Notes under the pieces: model-generated
What the model saw: the letters and a program-made list of their open reading frames with translations, nothing else
Told to the model about the DNA's origin: nothing
The model's database searches: none
Source of the DNA: Rhizobium leguminosarum
GTDB lineage: Bacteria; Pseudomonadota; Alphaproteobacteria; Rhizobiales; Rhizobiaceae
DNA: 64,000 nt
Reading direction: 5' to 3'
NCBI RefSeq assembly: GCF_001652265.1
Contig: NZ_LWBS01000450.1
Coordinates: forward strand, 124,001 to 188,000
In this document: positions 16,986 through 25,591 of the stretch, one piece after another
How the letters are laid out: every line of letters begins with the position of its first letter
Position numbering within the stretch: the stretch's first letter is position 1
Made by a program: the position numbers and the translations under genes

Positions 16986-18440
16986 CTAACCGAGCAGCCC
17001 GGCCAGCCAGTGCGGATCGAGATGACGTTCCAATTCCTCGGCGACGTCGTCGAGCGCCTGCTCGACGCTCTCGCGGTAATTCCTCCGCTCGCCTGATAGG
17101 CCGAAGCTTTGAAGCAGTCGGGCGCGGTAGGCGTCGCTGCCGAAGAGCCCGTGCAGATAGCTGCCCATGATCCGGCCGTCGGCCGAAAGCGCCCCGTCGG
17201 GCGCGCCGTCGATGATCGCCGAAGGCCGATTGCAATCCGGGCCGCGGGTGATGCCGAGATGGATCTGGTAGCCGGCAAGCGGCGTGTCGTATTCGGTCGA
17301 GCGGGCCTGGCTGTTGCGCACGGTCTTCTCCGGTGCCATCTCGGTCTCGATGTCGAGCAGCCCAAGCCCCGGCATCTCGAGCGTCCCGCCCTCGATGCCG
17401 AGCGGGTCGCGCACCATGCGGCCGAGCATCTGATAGCCGCCGCAGATGCCGATCACCCGGCCGCCGCGCCTGACATGCGCCTGGAGATCGCGGTCCCAGC
17501 CGTGGGCACGGAAGTCGGCGAGATCCGATATCGTCGATTTCGAGCCGGGAAGCACAACGAGGCTCGCATCGGCAGGTATCCGCTCGCCTGATCGCACGAA
17601 GACCAGCTCGACATCCGGCTCGGTCTTCAGCGGATCGAGATCGTCGAAATTGGCGATACGCGGCAGCACCGGCACGGCGATCTTCAGCGCGCCCGTCCCG
17701 CCCCTCGCCAGCCGTTCGAGCACGGCCGAATCTTCGGCCGGCAGGCGCGCAGCCCCCCTCAGCCAGGGCACGACGCCGAAACACGGCCAACCGGTAAAAT
17801 CTTCGATGGCGCGGATACCGTCGTCAAACAACGAGACGTCGCCGCGGAACTTGTTGATGATATAGCCCGAGATCATCGCCCGGTCGGCACTGTCGAGGAT
17901 CGCATGCGTGCCGACCAGTGAAGCGATGACGCCGCCGCGGTCGATATCGCCGACAAGCACGACCGGCACGCCGGCACGCGTCGCAAAGCCCATATTGGCG
18001 ATATCGCCGGACCTGAGATTGATCTCAGCCGGCGATCCGGCGCCCTCGACGATCACGAGATCGGCGCCATCGGCCACTCTTTCGAAGCTTTCGAGCACGG
18101 CGCCGAGCAACTGAGGCTTCAGCTGCTGGTAATCGCGTCCTTTCGCCTGCCCAAATACCCTGCCCTGCACGATGATCTGGCTGCCATTTTCCGATTGCGG
18201 CTTGAGCAGCACCGGATTCATGTGCACAGAGGATGGCGCGCGGGCGGCCAACGACTGCAGCCACTGCGCGCGACCGATCTCGCCGCCATCATCGGCGACC
18301 GCCGCATTGTTCGACATGTTCTGTGGCTTGAACGGCCGGACGGTCAGCCCGCGATTGGCCGCCAACCGGCAAAGGCCCGCAACCAGAACCGTCTTGCCGA
18401 CATCCGAGCCGGTTCCCTGCAGCATGATCGCTCTTGCCAT
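16986..18440 (-). CDS. cobQ: Cobyric acid synthase CobQ
   Basis: Glutamine-dependent amidase that converts adenosylcobyrinic a,c-diamide to adenosylcobyric acid by four successive amidations. The 484 residues start with the ATPase P-loop QGTGSDVGKT (8-17) and the RPFKPQNMSNNAAV signature; the C-terminal GATase has nucleophile Cys in IGICGGYQMLG and a histidine in GSYLHGLFG. It stands 4.4 kb from the riboswitch operon and has no visible B12 box of its own in the 600 bp upstream. Confidence 0.95.
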   Translation of the reverse strand: MARAIMLQGTGSDVGKTVLVAGLCRLAANRGLTVRPFKPQNMSNNAAVADDGGEIGRAQWLQSLAARAPSSVHMNPVLLKPQSENGSQIIVQGRVFGQAKGRDYQQLKPQLLGAVLESFERVADGADLVIVEGAGSPAEINLRSGDIANMGFATRAGVPVVLVGDIDRGGVIASLVGTHAILDSADRAMISGYIINKFRGDVSLFDDGIRAIEDFTGWPCFGVVPWLRGAARLPAEDSAVLERLARGGTGALKIAVPVLPRIANFDDLDPLKTEPDVELVFVRSGERIPADASLVVLPGSKSTISDLADFRAHGWDRDLQAHVRRGGRVIGICGGYQMLGRMVRDPLGIEGGTLEMPGLGLLDIETEMAPEKTVRNSQARSTEYDTPLAGYQIHLGITRGPDCNRPSAIIDGAPDGALSADGRIMGSYLHGLFGSDAYRARLLQSFGLSGERRNYRESVEQALDDVAEELERHLDPHWLAGLLG

Positions 18441-18494
18441 GGTGGCTCACATCCGCCTCTCGTTCAGGCGAGGCCTACAATGGGCGGCAACCTC

Positions 18495-18518
18495 GGGTCA
18501 AGCTTGACCCGGGTCAAG
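18495..18518. repeat. GGGTCAAG palindrome upstream of cobQ
   Basis: gggtcaagcttgaccc is a perfect 16-bp palindrome followed by another gggtcaag half. It lies about 55 bp upstream of the cobQ ATG and could be an operator, but no partner is known. Confidence 0.35.
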
Positions 18519-18559
18519 ACTTGGGCCGGCGCTAGACTTGGCTCGGTGCAAGTTCCCAC

Positions 18560-18720
18560 ACAAACGCGAAAACCGCGCATGGCCTTGGCTCTGCGCGGTT
18601 TGCCGAAAACTCAGGCGTCTTCGCCCTTACACGGCGAAGCTCGCTTTCTCCAGTACGCACTACCTGAACCGGAGAAGCGGCGGTCATTGCTGCCACGCCC
18701 CAACTGATAACGGCACATCC
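18560..18720 (-). ncRNA. Candidate structured small RNA with terminator
   Basis: Read on the minus strand, this stretch has three stable hairpins in series: an imperfect stem cttctcc/ggagaaag (18644-18677), cttcgcc/ggcgaag with a 7-nt loop (18619-18639) and a perfect 10-bp stem aaaccgcgca/tgcgcggttt (18570-18601) that runs into TTTTCGCGTTTG, resembling an intrinsic terminator. No open frame with coding character runs through it. It could also be the cobQ leader on the same strand, since cobQ starts 120 bp further on. I do not recognise a named RNA family. Confidence 0.4.
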
Positions 18721-19084
18721 TTACCGGAGAGTTATTGAAGGCTTACGCAAATGTTAATTTTGATCTTTTTTGACATTCTTGCCAAAATTTCTGCCGGAGA
18801 TCCGCCGCCGGTCGAAGAGCGTGCATTTCGCCGGAGGGCGCCATTTTCGGGATGCCGACATAAATTCTTCGAATTCAATAATTTAGTCACGCAACCATGA
18901 GCAGAAGGTGGTTGATTTCTGCGAGCGAGCGCGTAGGCTTCATCAAAATGCGCCATTGTTGAACATGGCCTGCCCATGAACCGGAAAGCCTGTTGCGGCC
19001 CGGCAGGCATTGTCCCTTCGGGTGTCGGAGAGATTTGTCGGTGGATTTCAGAGCCTGCGCGTCCGCCTAAGAAGAATTCGGGGA
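18721..19084. other. Intergenic region, no gene seen
   Basis: About 360 bp between the candidate small RNA and the binding-protein gene. It includes an AT-rich stretch at 18745-18790 (gttaattttgatcttttttgac) that could serve divergent promoters. A 92-codon minus-strand open frame here has no coding character and was not accepted. Confidence 0.4.
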
Positions 19085-20086
19085 ATGACGATGAAGACGT
19101 TTCTGATTCCGGCCGTCTTTGCCGCGGCTCTTTCTACCGTCGCGCCGGCTGAAGCCGCCGAATGCGGCAGCGTTTCGATCGCCGAAATGAAATGGGCCTC
19201 GGCAGGCATTGCGGCGAGCTTCGACAAGATCATCCTGGAAAAGGGATACGGCTGCTCGGTCACCATTGTCGATGGCGACACCCTGCCGACCTTCGCCTCG
19301 ATGAATGAGAAAGGCACCCCCGACATCGCCTCGGAATACTGGATCAATTCCGTCAGGTCCCTGCTCGATCAGGCCGTCAACAGCGGCCGGTTGGTGCAGG
19401 GGGCCGAAATCCTGGCCGACGGCGCCGTCGAGGGTTGGTGGATACCGAAATTCATCGCCGACGCCCACCCCGACATCCGCTCGGTCGAAGGCGCGCTGAA
19501 ACATCCCGAACTCTTCCCCGCCGAGGACGACCCGTCTAAGGGCGCAGTTTACAACTGTCCCGCCGACTGGAGCTGCCAGATATCAACCACCAACCTGTTC
19601 AAGGCGCTTGCCGCCGACAAGAAGAGCTTCGAGCTTGTCGAGACCGGCAGTCCCGAACGGCTCGATGCGTCGATTGCCCGCGCCTTCGACAACAAGATCG
19701 GCTGGCTTGGTTATTACTGGGCGCCGACTGCCATCCTCGGCAAATACGACATGACGCGCCTGAGCTTCGGCGTCGGCCACAACAAGAGCGAATGGGACCG
19801 CTGTACCGCAGTTGCCGGCTGCGCCAGGCCCGAGGTCAATTCCTACCCGGTCTCGCGCGCCTTCACGCTAATGACCAGGTCCTTCGCCAGCCGCGCCGGG
19901 CCTGTCACGACCTATCTCAAGACCCGCAAATGGGACAATGCGACGATCAATCAGGTGCTCGCCTGGCAGGACGAAAACCGCGAAAGCAACGAGGATGCCG
20001 CGATCTATTTCCTTCGCAATTACGAGAGTCTGTGGACGAAATGGGTGCCGGTCGATGTAGCCGAGAAGGTCAAGGCGAGCTTATAA
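19085..20086 (+). CDS. Glycine betaine/quaternary-amine ABC transporter substrate-binding protein
   Basis: Periplasmic OpuAC/ProX-type ligand-binding protein of 333 residues. It begins with a signal peptide (MKTFLIPAVFAAALSTVAPAEA) and continues with CGSVSIAEMKWASAG, a loop with DIASEYWINS, the cysteine-flanked CPADWSC and late WYYW-type aromatic residues (LGYYWAPTAI) expected to form a cation-binding box. The start at 19085 follows gggga; an earlier in-frame ATG at 19010 would bury the signal peptide. No permease or ATPase gene is adjacent, so it is an orphan binding protein or serves a remote system. Confidence 0.88.
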   Translation: MTMKTFLIPAVFAAALSTVAPAEAAECGSVSIAEMKWASAGIAASFDKIILEKGYGCSVTIVDGDTLPTFASMNEKGTPDIASEYWINSVRSLLDQAVNSGRLVQGAEILADGAVEGWWIPKFIADAHPDIRSVEGALKHPELFPAEDDPSKGAVYNCPADWSCQISTTNLFKALAADKKSFELVETGSPERLDASIARAFDNKIGWLGYYWAPTAILGKYDMTRLSFGVGHNKSEWDRCTAVAGCARPEVNSYPVSRAFTLMTRSFASRAGPVTTYLKTRKWDNATINQVLAWQDENRESNEDAAIYFLRNYESLWTKWVPVDVAEKVKASL

Positions 20087-20106
20087 CGGCAAAAACACGA
20101 TCAAGC

Positions 20107-20460
20107 ATGGACGATTCGATGATTCCCTTTCCCGACCGCGATACCGTTGCGGAAAAGCTCGCCGCGCTATCGGAGACCGACAAGTCGTATCTGGCGCTGC
20201 TCATGGAAAACGCTGCCCAGGACGACAACCTGCTCGAAGGCCTGCGCCGCCATCTCGATCTTGCCGCCGGATCGCGTTTCCTGAACTCGCTGAAGCTCGA
20301 AAATCTGGGAATCTGGCTCGGAACCCAGGCGCCGGACCGGTTGCAGATCCGGCTGACGGAAACTGCCCGCTCCAGCCAGCATCCCGCCTACCAGGCCTTC
20401 CGGACCGGTCTCGACCGATCCGGCGGGCTGGAAAAGGCTTATCCCCCGGTCACCCCTTAG
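20107..20460 (+). CDS. Hypothetical protein, 117 aa
   Basis: Starts 20 bp after the binding-protein stop, so probably co-transcribed. The sequence MDDSMIPFPDRDTVAEKLA... is mostly helical and charged, with no signal peptide or membrane segment. I do not recognise a family. An alternative start is the second ATG five codons in. Codon use looks coding, with strong third-position GC. Confidence 0.6.
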   Translation: MDDSMIPFPDRDTVAEKLAALSETDKSYLALLMENAAQDDNLLEGLRRHLDLAAGSRFLNSLKLENLGIWLGTQAPDRLQIRLTETARSSQHPAYQAFRTGLDRSGGLEKAYPPVTP

Positions 20461-20558
20461 GATGATCCGAACTCGGTCATCTGATCCGGCCCCGGCCGAT
20501 ATCTGATCCCGCGGTCAGTATCTGATCCGGCAATCCGCGGAAGAAAGCTGAACCGTCG

Positions 20559-20714
20559 TCACTTCTTCGCGGCGCGGTCGACCGAGCGGCCGGCATCCTG
20601 CGTGGCGTTCACGGTATTTGCCGTATCCTTTCCTATGCCGCGGATCGTGTTGCCGCAGGAAGAAAGGGCAAGCAGAACCATCAAGGCTGCGGCAATTTTG
20701 GCCGTTGTCGTCAT
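20559..20714 (-). CDS. Entericidin-like small lipoprotein
   Basis: 51-residue protein with a lipoprotein signal peptide: MTTTAKIAAALMVLLALSSC, lipobox LSSC with Cys20 as the acylated residue, followed by GNTIRGIGKDTANTV and a short basic tail ending DRAAKK. This matches the EcnA/EcnB family of small envelope lipoproteins, some of which are induced by general stress. A TGAAC-N16-CGTT sequence lies 60 bp upstream (20774-20798). The gene is monocistronic. Confidence 0.8.
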   Translation of the reverse strand: MTTTAKIAAALMVLLALSSCGNTIRGIGKDTANTVNATQDAGRSVDRAAKK

Positions 20715-20773
20715 CTCGGATATCCTTGTTTGAAATCAACCCCGAACGGCGACAATTGCCGTCCCGCGCCAAT

Positions 20774-20798
20774 AACGCACGACAAACCAAAAGGTTCA
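20774..20798 (-). promoter_or_regulatory. Near-consensus EcfG-type promoter (TGAAC-N16-CGTT)
   Basis: Minus-strand TGAAC, 16 nt, CGTT; one mismatch to GGAAC-N16/17-CGTT. Placed 60 bp upstream of the entericidin-like ATG, a sensible distance for the general-stress sigma factor. Confidence 0.5.
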
Positions 20799-20884
20799 CT
20801 GGCTATAAGGATAGCCGCTAAGAGACACGCGTTCCATAGAACGCGCTACCACTTTCAATCGGCGCATAATCCTGTCCGATGCTG

Positions 20885-21784
20885 CTAGGCGGCGACCGCT
20901 TTCGCTCTCTCGGCAAAGGCGCCGCGAATGCTGTCGGCCACCGTCTCGATCGGTCCCGACACCTGCGAGGCGGTCAGCAGGCGGATATCGAAGGCGCCGA
21001 GCTCCGGCAGCCCTTCCTGAGGCCCGAGGATCGCCATGTCTTCGTTGACATAGGACAGCGGCAGCGGTGCGATGGCGAGATCGGAAAGCACGGCGGCGCG
21101 CTGCGCCATCGTGTGGCCGCTAAGATAGGCGACACGATAATGCCGCTTGTTGCGTTCAAGCTGGGAGAGTGCCTCCTGGCGCCAGATGCAGCCGTCCTCC
21201 CAGATCGAGATCGGCAGCGGATCACGGCGATGCGCCGAACCGCACTTGGCGCCGGCCCAGACCAGCCGCTCGCGGAACACCACCTCACCGCCCGTCGGGA
21301 ACGGCCGTGTCGCACAGTTGATCAACGCCAGGTCGAGCCGCTGCTCCTCCATGCGCTTCTTCAGCCCCATGCTCATATCGATCGTCACGTCGACCATGAT
21401 CCCGGGATAGCTCTCGGCGAAACTCTTCAGGATGCTCGGCAGCAGCCGTTCGCCGATATCCTCCGGCGCGCCGAGCCGCACGACGCCGCTGAGCTCCGGC
21501 ATGATGAAGCGCGACACCGCTTCGTTCGACAGCGCCAGGATGTTGCGGGCATATGACAGCAACATCTCGCCGTGGCGCGTCAGCGATACCGAGCGTGCGT
21601 CGCGCAGAAAGAGCGTCGCACCAAGCTGCTCTTCAAGTTTCTTGATCTGCATCGACACCGCCGACGGCGTGCGGAAGACCGCCTCGGCGGCGGTCGAAAA
21701 ATTGCCCGTCTCGGCGATGGCAACAAAGGTGCGCAATACATCGTTGTCGAGCAGCGGAATGGGACGGCGAAAGGGTATGCTCAT
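20885..21784 (-). CDS. LysR-family transcriptional regulator
   Basis: 299 residues from ATG at 21784. N-terminal winged helix-turn-helix: LRTFVAIAETGNFSTAAEAVFRTPSAVSMQIKKLEEQLG, followed by a periplasmic-binding-fold effector domain (GVVRLGAPEDIGERLLPSIL). The pattern resembles the rhizobial LsrB-type subgroup, but assignment of a target is not possible from sequence. Divergent from the small gene at 21900; the 115-bp AT-rich gap probably holds its operator. An in-frame extension to 21826 is not supported. Confidence 0.88.
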   Translation of the reverse strand: MSIPFRRPIPLLDNDVLRTFVAIAETGNFSTAAEAVFRTPSAVSMQIKKLEEQLGATLFLRDARSVSLTRHGEMLLSYARNILALSNEAVSRFIMPELSGVVRLGAPEDIGERLLPSILKSFAESYPGIMVDVTIDMSMGLKKRMEEQRLDLALINCATRPFPTGGEVVFRERLVWAGAKCGSAHRRDPLPISIWEDGCIWRQEALSQLERNKRHYRVAYLSGHTMAQRAAVLSDLAIAPLPLSYVNEDMAILGPQEGLPELGAFDIRLLTASQVSGPIETVADSIRGAFAERAKAVAA

Positions 21785-21899
21785 CGTCGCATCTTTCAAT
21801 TTTTCTGATTTATAACCCCATATCATTTTGTTTGATTGAATGTCAATTGAACCCGATATTTCGCGTGTCGGCAGCTAAATGCAGCCAAGGAGGCCCGAC

Positions 21900-22088
21900 A
21901 TGTCTCAAACAAGCATCTGGAATATCGTACAGGCCCTTTCCGCATTCAAGGCACAGAGGCGCAGGGATGCCAACCATGAGCATGCGCTTCGGGAGTTAAG
22001 GCGCTTCCCGCCACATCTGCTGGCAGATTGCCAGCGCGAGATGGAGCTGACCATCCCGGAGCGCCGCGCGTGCGATGGGACGCGGTAG
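21900..22088 (+). CDS. Small DUF1127-like protein, 62 aa
   Basis: MSQTSIWNIVQALSAFKAQ begins 5 nt after a strong AAGGAGG site, which fixes the start at 21900. The C-terminal half (ALRELRRFPPHLLADCQ) resembles the YjiS/DUF1127 pattern, arginine-rich with a leucine-rich core, but lacks the usual LxDIG motif. Divergent from the LysR gene. Confidence 0.6.
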   Translation: MSQTSIWNIVQALSAFKAQRRRDANHEHALRELRRFPPHLLADCQREMELTIPERRACDGTR

Positions 22089-22144
22089 AAACGCTTCATC
22101 GCTTTAACCTGCGCCGCAGCGGCGGACCGACAGGCGAACGACGA

Positions 22145-22753
22145 TCACAGCCCACCCAGCAATTTGAACGCTATGATCCACATCGTGAAAGCGACGAGCG
22201 TTTCCAGCATGCGCCAGGACGAGGGTTTCGAGAAGATTGGCCGCAACCGCTTTGCGGCATATCCGAGCGAAAAGAAGAACAGGAAGGAGCCCGTCACCGC
22301 CCCAGCTGCAAAAGAAGCCTGCTGTCCCGGATATCGTGTCGATATCGTGCCGAGCAACACCACCGTGTCGAGATAGACGTGCGGGTTGAGCCAGGTGAGT
22401 GCGAGGCAGGTCGCGATCGTCTGCCGAAAGCTCGACGTTGTGGCTTCCCCGGCCGTGAGAGCGGCGGACGACCGCAAGGCGGAATAGAGGCTTCTTGCCC
22501 CGTACCAGACCAGAAATACGGCCCCGCCGTAGCGCATGACAGGATCGAGCCAGGGCATGAACCTGGCGATTTGCTGGAGGCTGGTCACGCCAAGCACGAT
22601 CAGCGCGGCATCCGATACCGCGCATGCGAGGCAGACGGCGAAGACATGTTCGTTGCGCAAGCCCTGGCGGAGGATGAAGGCGTTCTGCGCGCCGATGGCG
22701 ACAATCAGGCTGAGGCCCATCATCAGGCCTGTTCCATAAATCGAAAAATTCAT
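22145..22753 (-). CDS. LysE/ArgO-family amino-acid exporter
   Basis: 202-residue inner-membrane protein with about six hydrophobic segments. The signature GLSLIVAIGAQNAFILRQGL near the N-terminus and LTWLNPHVYLDTVVLLGTI in the middle are characteristic of LysE/ArgO exporters of basic amino acids. I chose the ATG at 22753; a TTG start at 22765 is also open. Divergent from an ArgP-like regulator across a 100-bp AT-rich gap, the classic lysE-lysG / argO-argP arrangement. Confidence 0.93.
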   Translation of the reverse strand: MNFSIYGTGLMMGLSLIVAIGAQNAFILRQGLRNEHVFAVCLACAVSDAALIVLGVTSLQQIARFMPWLDPVMRYGGAVFLVWYGARSLYSALRSSAALTAGEATTSSFRQTIATCLALTWLNPHVYLDTVVLLGTISTRYPGQQASFAAGAVTGSFLFFFSLGYAAKRLRPIFSKPSSWRMLETLVAFTMWIIAFKLLGGL

Positions 22754-22853
22754 CGCTTCGGCCAACGCCCCTCATTTCGGTGAGGTTGCGCTATCGCGAT
22801 TAGGAGAATTAGGCTAATTAATCCATCTTACTCTAATTAACCAAAACTAATCC
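22754..22853. promoter_or_regulatory. lysE / argP-like divergent operator region
   Basis: 100 bp with several TAATTA/AATTA-containing half sites (attaggctaattaatcc, ctctaattaacc, actaatcc). LysR regulators of the LysG/ArgP group bind T-N11-A sites in such gaps; multiple candidates exist here. Confidence 0.5.
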
Positions 22854-23747
22854 ATGATCGACTATCCCGCTCTTCGCGCAGTTGCAACCATTGTCCAGAC
22901 AGGCAGCTTCGAAAGAGCCGCGACCGTGCTGAACGTGACGCCTTCGGCCATTTCCCAGCGCGTGAAGCAGCTCGAAGAGCGTCTCGGCGTCGTCCTCATC
23001 GTCAGGGGCGCGCCGTGCACGGCGACGGAAAAGGGAGAATGGCTCTGCCGCCATATGGAGAATGTCGGCATGCTCGAAGCAGAACTCTTCGGGCAACTGC
23101 CGGCCCTCGTCGATCCCGACGAACCACGTCAAAGGGTCACGCTTCAAATCGCGACGAATGCCGATAGTCTCGGGACGTGGTTCGTCGAGGCCATGTCGAA
23201 TTTCGCCAGGGGCTCTTCCTATCTGCTGAACATCGCCGTCGACGATCAGGACCACACAGCCGAATGGCTGCAGCGCGGGCGGGTGATCGCAGCCGTCACC
23301 AGCGTGGAAAAGCCGGTCCGCGGGTGCCGGCGTTTTGGACTCGGCGTTCTCAGATACCATGCGACGGCAACCCCCGACTTCGTCGCACGTCACTTTCCGC
23401 ATGGCGTGACATCAGAGGCAATCCGCAGCGCCCCGGCGCTGACCTTCAATCAGAAGGACAGGCTGCAAAGCAGCTGGGTACGGCGGATGTTCGGACACGA
23501 TCTCGACTACCCCACCCACTGGCTGCCGTCGCCGCAAAGTTTCGTCGAAGCCAGCCTCTCGGGCATGGGCTGGGGAATGAACCCGACCCAACTGACCCGC
23601 GAGCATCTGTTATCGGGACGGCTGGTGGAGCTGGTTCCCGATACGTCGTTGGACGTCCCGCTCTATTGGCAGATAAACCGCTTTGCCGCCGATCGCTTGG
23701 CGGAGCTCACGCGGGAGGTCATCAAGATCGCGAAACGCAATCTCTGA
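22854..23747 (+). CDS. LysR-family regulator of the ArgP/LysG group
   Basis: 297 residues: an N-terminal DNA-binding domain (LRAVATIVQTGSFERAATVLNVTPSAISQRVKQLEERLG) and an effector domain with IATNADSLGTWFVEAM, typical of ArgP/IciA/LysG. By family knowledge it activates the divergent exporter when lysine or arginine accumulates. Gene orientation and 88-bp spacing support this partnership. ATG at 22854. Confidence 0.9.
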   Translation: MIDYPALRAVATIVQTGSFERAATVLNVTPSAISQRVKQLEERLGVVLIVRGAPCTATEKGEWLCRHMENVGMLEAELFGQLPALVDPDEPRQRVTLQIATNADSLGTWFVEAMSNFARGSSYLLNIAVDDQDHTAEWLQRGRVIAAVTSVEKPVRGCRRFGLGVLRYHATATPDFVARHFPHGVTSEAIRSAPALTFNQKDRLQSSWVRRMFGHDLDYPTHWLPSPQSFVEASLSGMGWGMNPTQLTREHLLSGRLVELVPDTSLDVPLYWQINRFAADRLAELTREVIKIAKRNL

Positions 23748-23839
23748 CGCTTCACTCATCTCGGGGACCGAGTGCGCTTTTGTCAGACGCAAGCCGTGCG
23801 GCTGCCGAACTCGCTGGTCTCTACGCGAATGGCGCTCTC

Positions 23840-24322
23840 CTATGCGATGGCGATGATCTCCAGTTCCTGGCCGCCTGTCTCCACCATATCGCCGACAGTC
23901 TTGCCTATCAGGAGCCGCGCCACCGGGGAGACGTAGGAAATGGACCCGGCCTTCGGATCGGCCTCGTCCTCTCCGACAATGCGATAGGTCTGCACGCGGC
24001 CGTCGTCACGACGGAAAGTCACCGTGCTGCCGAAGGCGACGGTATCGATTGACGTAGGGGCAGGCATGAGCTGGGCAGTGCGAAGTCTTGCGGCTAAGTA
24101 ACGAAGATCACGCAAGGGATTGGCCGTCTGCCGCCGCCGTTCGTTCACGTCTTCGATGGGGCTTGCGGCATTATAGGCTTCGCGAGCCTGCTGGACCTGC
24201 GATTCCAGAGCCTTCAATCCCGCTTCCGTGACCAGGTTCGGATGCGGCGAAATCGGACGATCGGGCAGCAGGGTTTCCGAAGCGGTTTCGAAACTCTCTT
24301 CCTTGGTGAAAGCGACGGCCAA
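23840..24322 (-). CDS. GreA/GreB-family transcription elongation factor-like protein
   Basis: 160 residues: an N-terminal coiled-coil-like region (GLKALESQVQQAREAYNAAS...) and a C-terminal FKBP-like domain (VAFGSTVTFRRDDGRVQTYRIVGEDEAD, ISYVSPVARLLIGKTVGD). These match Gre-type RNA-polymerase secondary-channel factors. Acidic tip residues (EDVNE) are present but not in the canonical position, so cleavage activity is uncertain. The start is TTG at 24322, preceded by GGAG 7 nt upstream. Confidence 0.82.
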   Translation of the reverse strand: MAVAFTKEESFETASETLLPDRPISPHPNLVTEAGLKALESQVQQAREAYNAASPIEDVNERRRQTANPLRDLRYLAARLRTAQLMPAPTSIDTVAFGSTVTFRRDDGRVQTYRIVGEDEADPKAGSISYVSPVARLLIGKTVGDMVETGGQELEIIAIA

Positions 24323-24472
24323 TCTCGAACTCCGTTAGTGCGATGAGGTCTTGTAGCTGATGGGCATTTGCCCCAGGCCTTTGTCGGAATCATACACCGA
24401 CTGCGGACGAACCGCCAATCTGGCCCCACCGACAGCCGCTTTTACGGTTACCCCCATAGGCTGTGAGCGTTC

Positions 24473-24497
24473 GGAACGTCCTGCGTCGCGTGGCGTT
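24473..24497 (+). promoter_or_regulatory. EcfG-type promoter (GGAAC-N16-CGTT) upstream of the MgtC gene
   Basis: Perfect GGAAC at 24473-24477 and CGTT at 24494-24497 with 16 nt between, 113 bp upstream of the MgtC ATG. This is the consensus of the alphaproteobacterial general-stress sigma factor. Confidence 0.65.
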
Positions 24498-24609
24498 TAT
24501 ACCACGGTGCGCCGTGGCGCATCCGGATGCATCCTGGCGCAACCTGGCTGGAGCAGAAGCGAATGCCCGGTGAGAAGCGAGAGAGACACCATATGATCGG
24601 GAAGGAAAC

Positions 24610-25329
24610 ATGTCTTCGTTCCTGACGGATGCCATGCCGCTGACGCCAAGCTGGTGGGATATCGGCACGCGGATCATTCTGACATTGGTTGCCGGCGGCC
24701 TCATCGGCCTCGATCGCGAACGCGGCGGTCATGCGGCAGGCTTCAGGACCACGATCCTGGTGGCGCTTGCCGCCTGCCTGGCGATGATCCAGGCAAACCT
24801 TCTTCTGTCGGTATACGGAAAAACGCCCGGCTCGTTCACGCAGATGGATGTGCTGCGCTTTCCGCTCGGTGTCCTGACGGGCGTGGGCTTCATCGGCGGC
24901 GGAGCGATCCTCAAACGCGGCGACATGCTGACCGGGGTCACGACGGCGGCGACCTTGTGGTTCATGACGATGGTCGGCCTCTGCTTCGGCGGCGGCCAGA
25001 TCCTGACCGGCATCGCGGCGACCGCGGTTGGCTTTATCGTCCTGTCGCCGTTGAAGCGGCTGGACACATGGCTGCGCTGCGAACAGAAGGCAACGCTTGT
25101 CGTCCGCGCCTCGAACGGCAATATCCCCGACCTATCGGGAGTACTGAGTCCGCTCAGATGCCATGCAGGCTTCCTGTCACTCCACCGAACCGCCGATAGC
25201 GGCGCCGAGGTGACGTTCGAGCTGCGATGGCTCGCCAGGGACCCCGACGCGTCGGCACGCGCGATCCTGAACGCGCTTTCGAACACGCATGAGGTCGCGG
25301 ATTTCTCCATGAAGTCGATGACGACATAA
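24610..25329 (+). CDS. MgtC/SapB-family membrane protein
   Basis: 239 residues with four or five N-terminal transmembrane segments and a cytoplasmic C-terminal domain. Conserved MgtC features: LVAGGLIGLDRERGGHAAGFRT, FPLGVLTGVGFIGGGAILK and the ACT-like tail. Family members act in magnesium-limited growth, acid or osmotic stress, often by modulating ATP synthase or transport. The ATG is preceded by GGAAGGAAAC. A perfect EcfG-type promoter upstream suggests general-stress control. Confidence 0.9.
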   Translation: MSSFLTDAMPLTPSWWDIGTRIILTLVAGGLIGLDRERGGHAAGFRTTILVALAACLAMIQANLLLSVYGKTPGSFTQMDVLRFPLGVLTGVGFIGGGAILKRGDMLTGVTTAATLWFMTMVGLCFGGGQILTGIAATAVGFIVLSPLKRLDTWLRCEQKATLVVRASNGNIPDLSGVLSPLRCHAGFLSLHRTADSGAEVTFELRWLARDPDASARAILNALSNTHEVADFSMKSMTT

Positions 25330-25366
25330 GCTTCGCGGCGACACGCCAGCGGCGGTTCCACATCTC

Positions 25367-25552
25367 TCATTTCGAAACGTGCTGAGGTTTGCCCTTCCTC
25401 TTGGTTGAGGCAAATTCCTCGAGCTGTTTCTCGCTCATGGATTCGACCATCTGTTTCGAGGCGCCTTTGAGTTCGCTCTTGGGCGTCTCGCCACGCTTAG
25501 CCGAAAGTGCGGCACCTGCCGCCTTCTGCTGGGCCTTGGACTTGGCTGGCAT
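25367..25552 (-). CDS. DUF3008 family small protein
   Basis: 61-residue, very basic, Lys/Ala/Ser-rich protein (MPAKSKAQQKAAGAALSAKRG...) with the conserved MSEKQLEEFASTKRKG segment of DUF3008. AAGGAG lies 6 nt before the ATG. No known function; such proteins are abundant in stress-induced rhizobial regions. It is convergent with the MgtC gene. Confidence 0.85.
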   Translation of the reverse strand: MPAKSKAQQKAAGAALSAKRGETPKSELKGASKQMVESMSEKQLEEFASTKRKGKPQHVSK

Positions 25553-25591
25553 ATAGATCTCCTTTTTGCTCGAACTGAACGGCCGCCAGCG

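Noticed and set aside
18732..19010. 92-codon minus-strand frame upstream of the betaine-type binding protein gene
   Set aside because: No ribosome site, no family, composition unlike neighbouring genes.
16986..19084. A second cobalamin riboswitch for cobQ
   Set aside because: I found no AGYCMGGAGACCTGCC-like B12 box upstream of cobQ or of cobA; only the copy before cobP is convincing.
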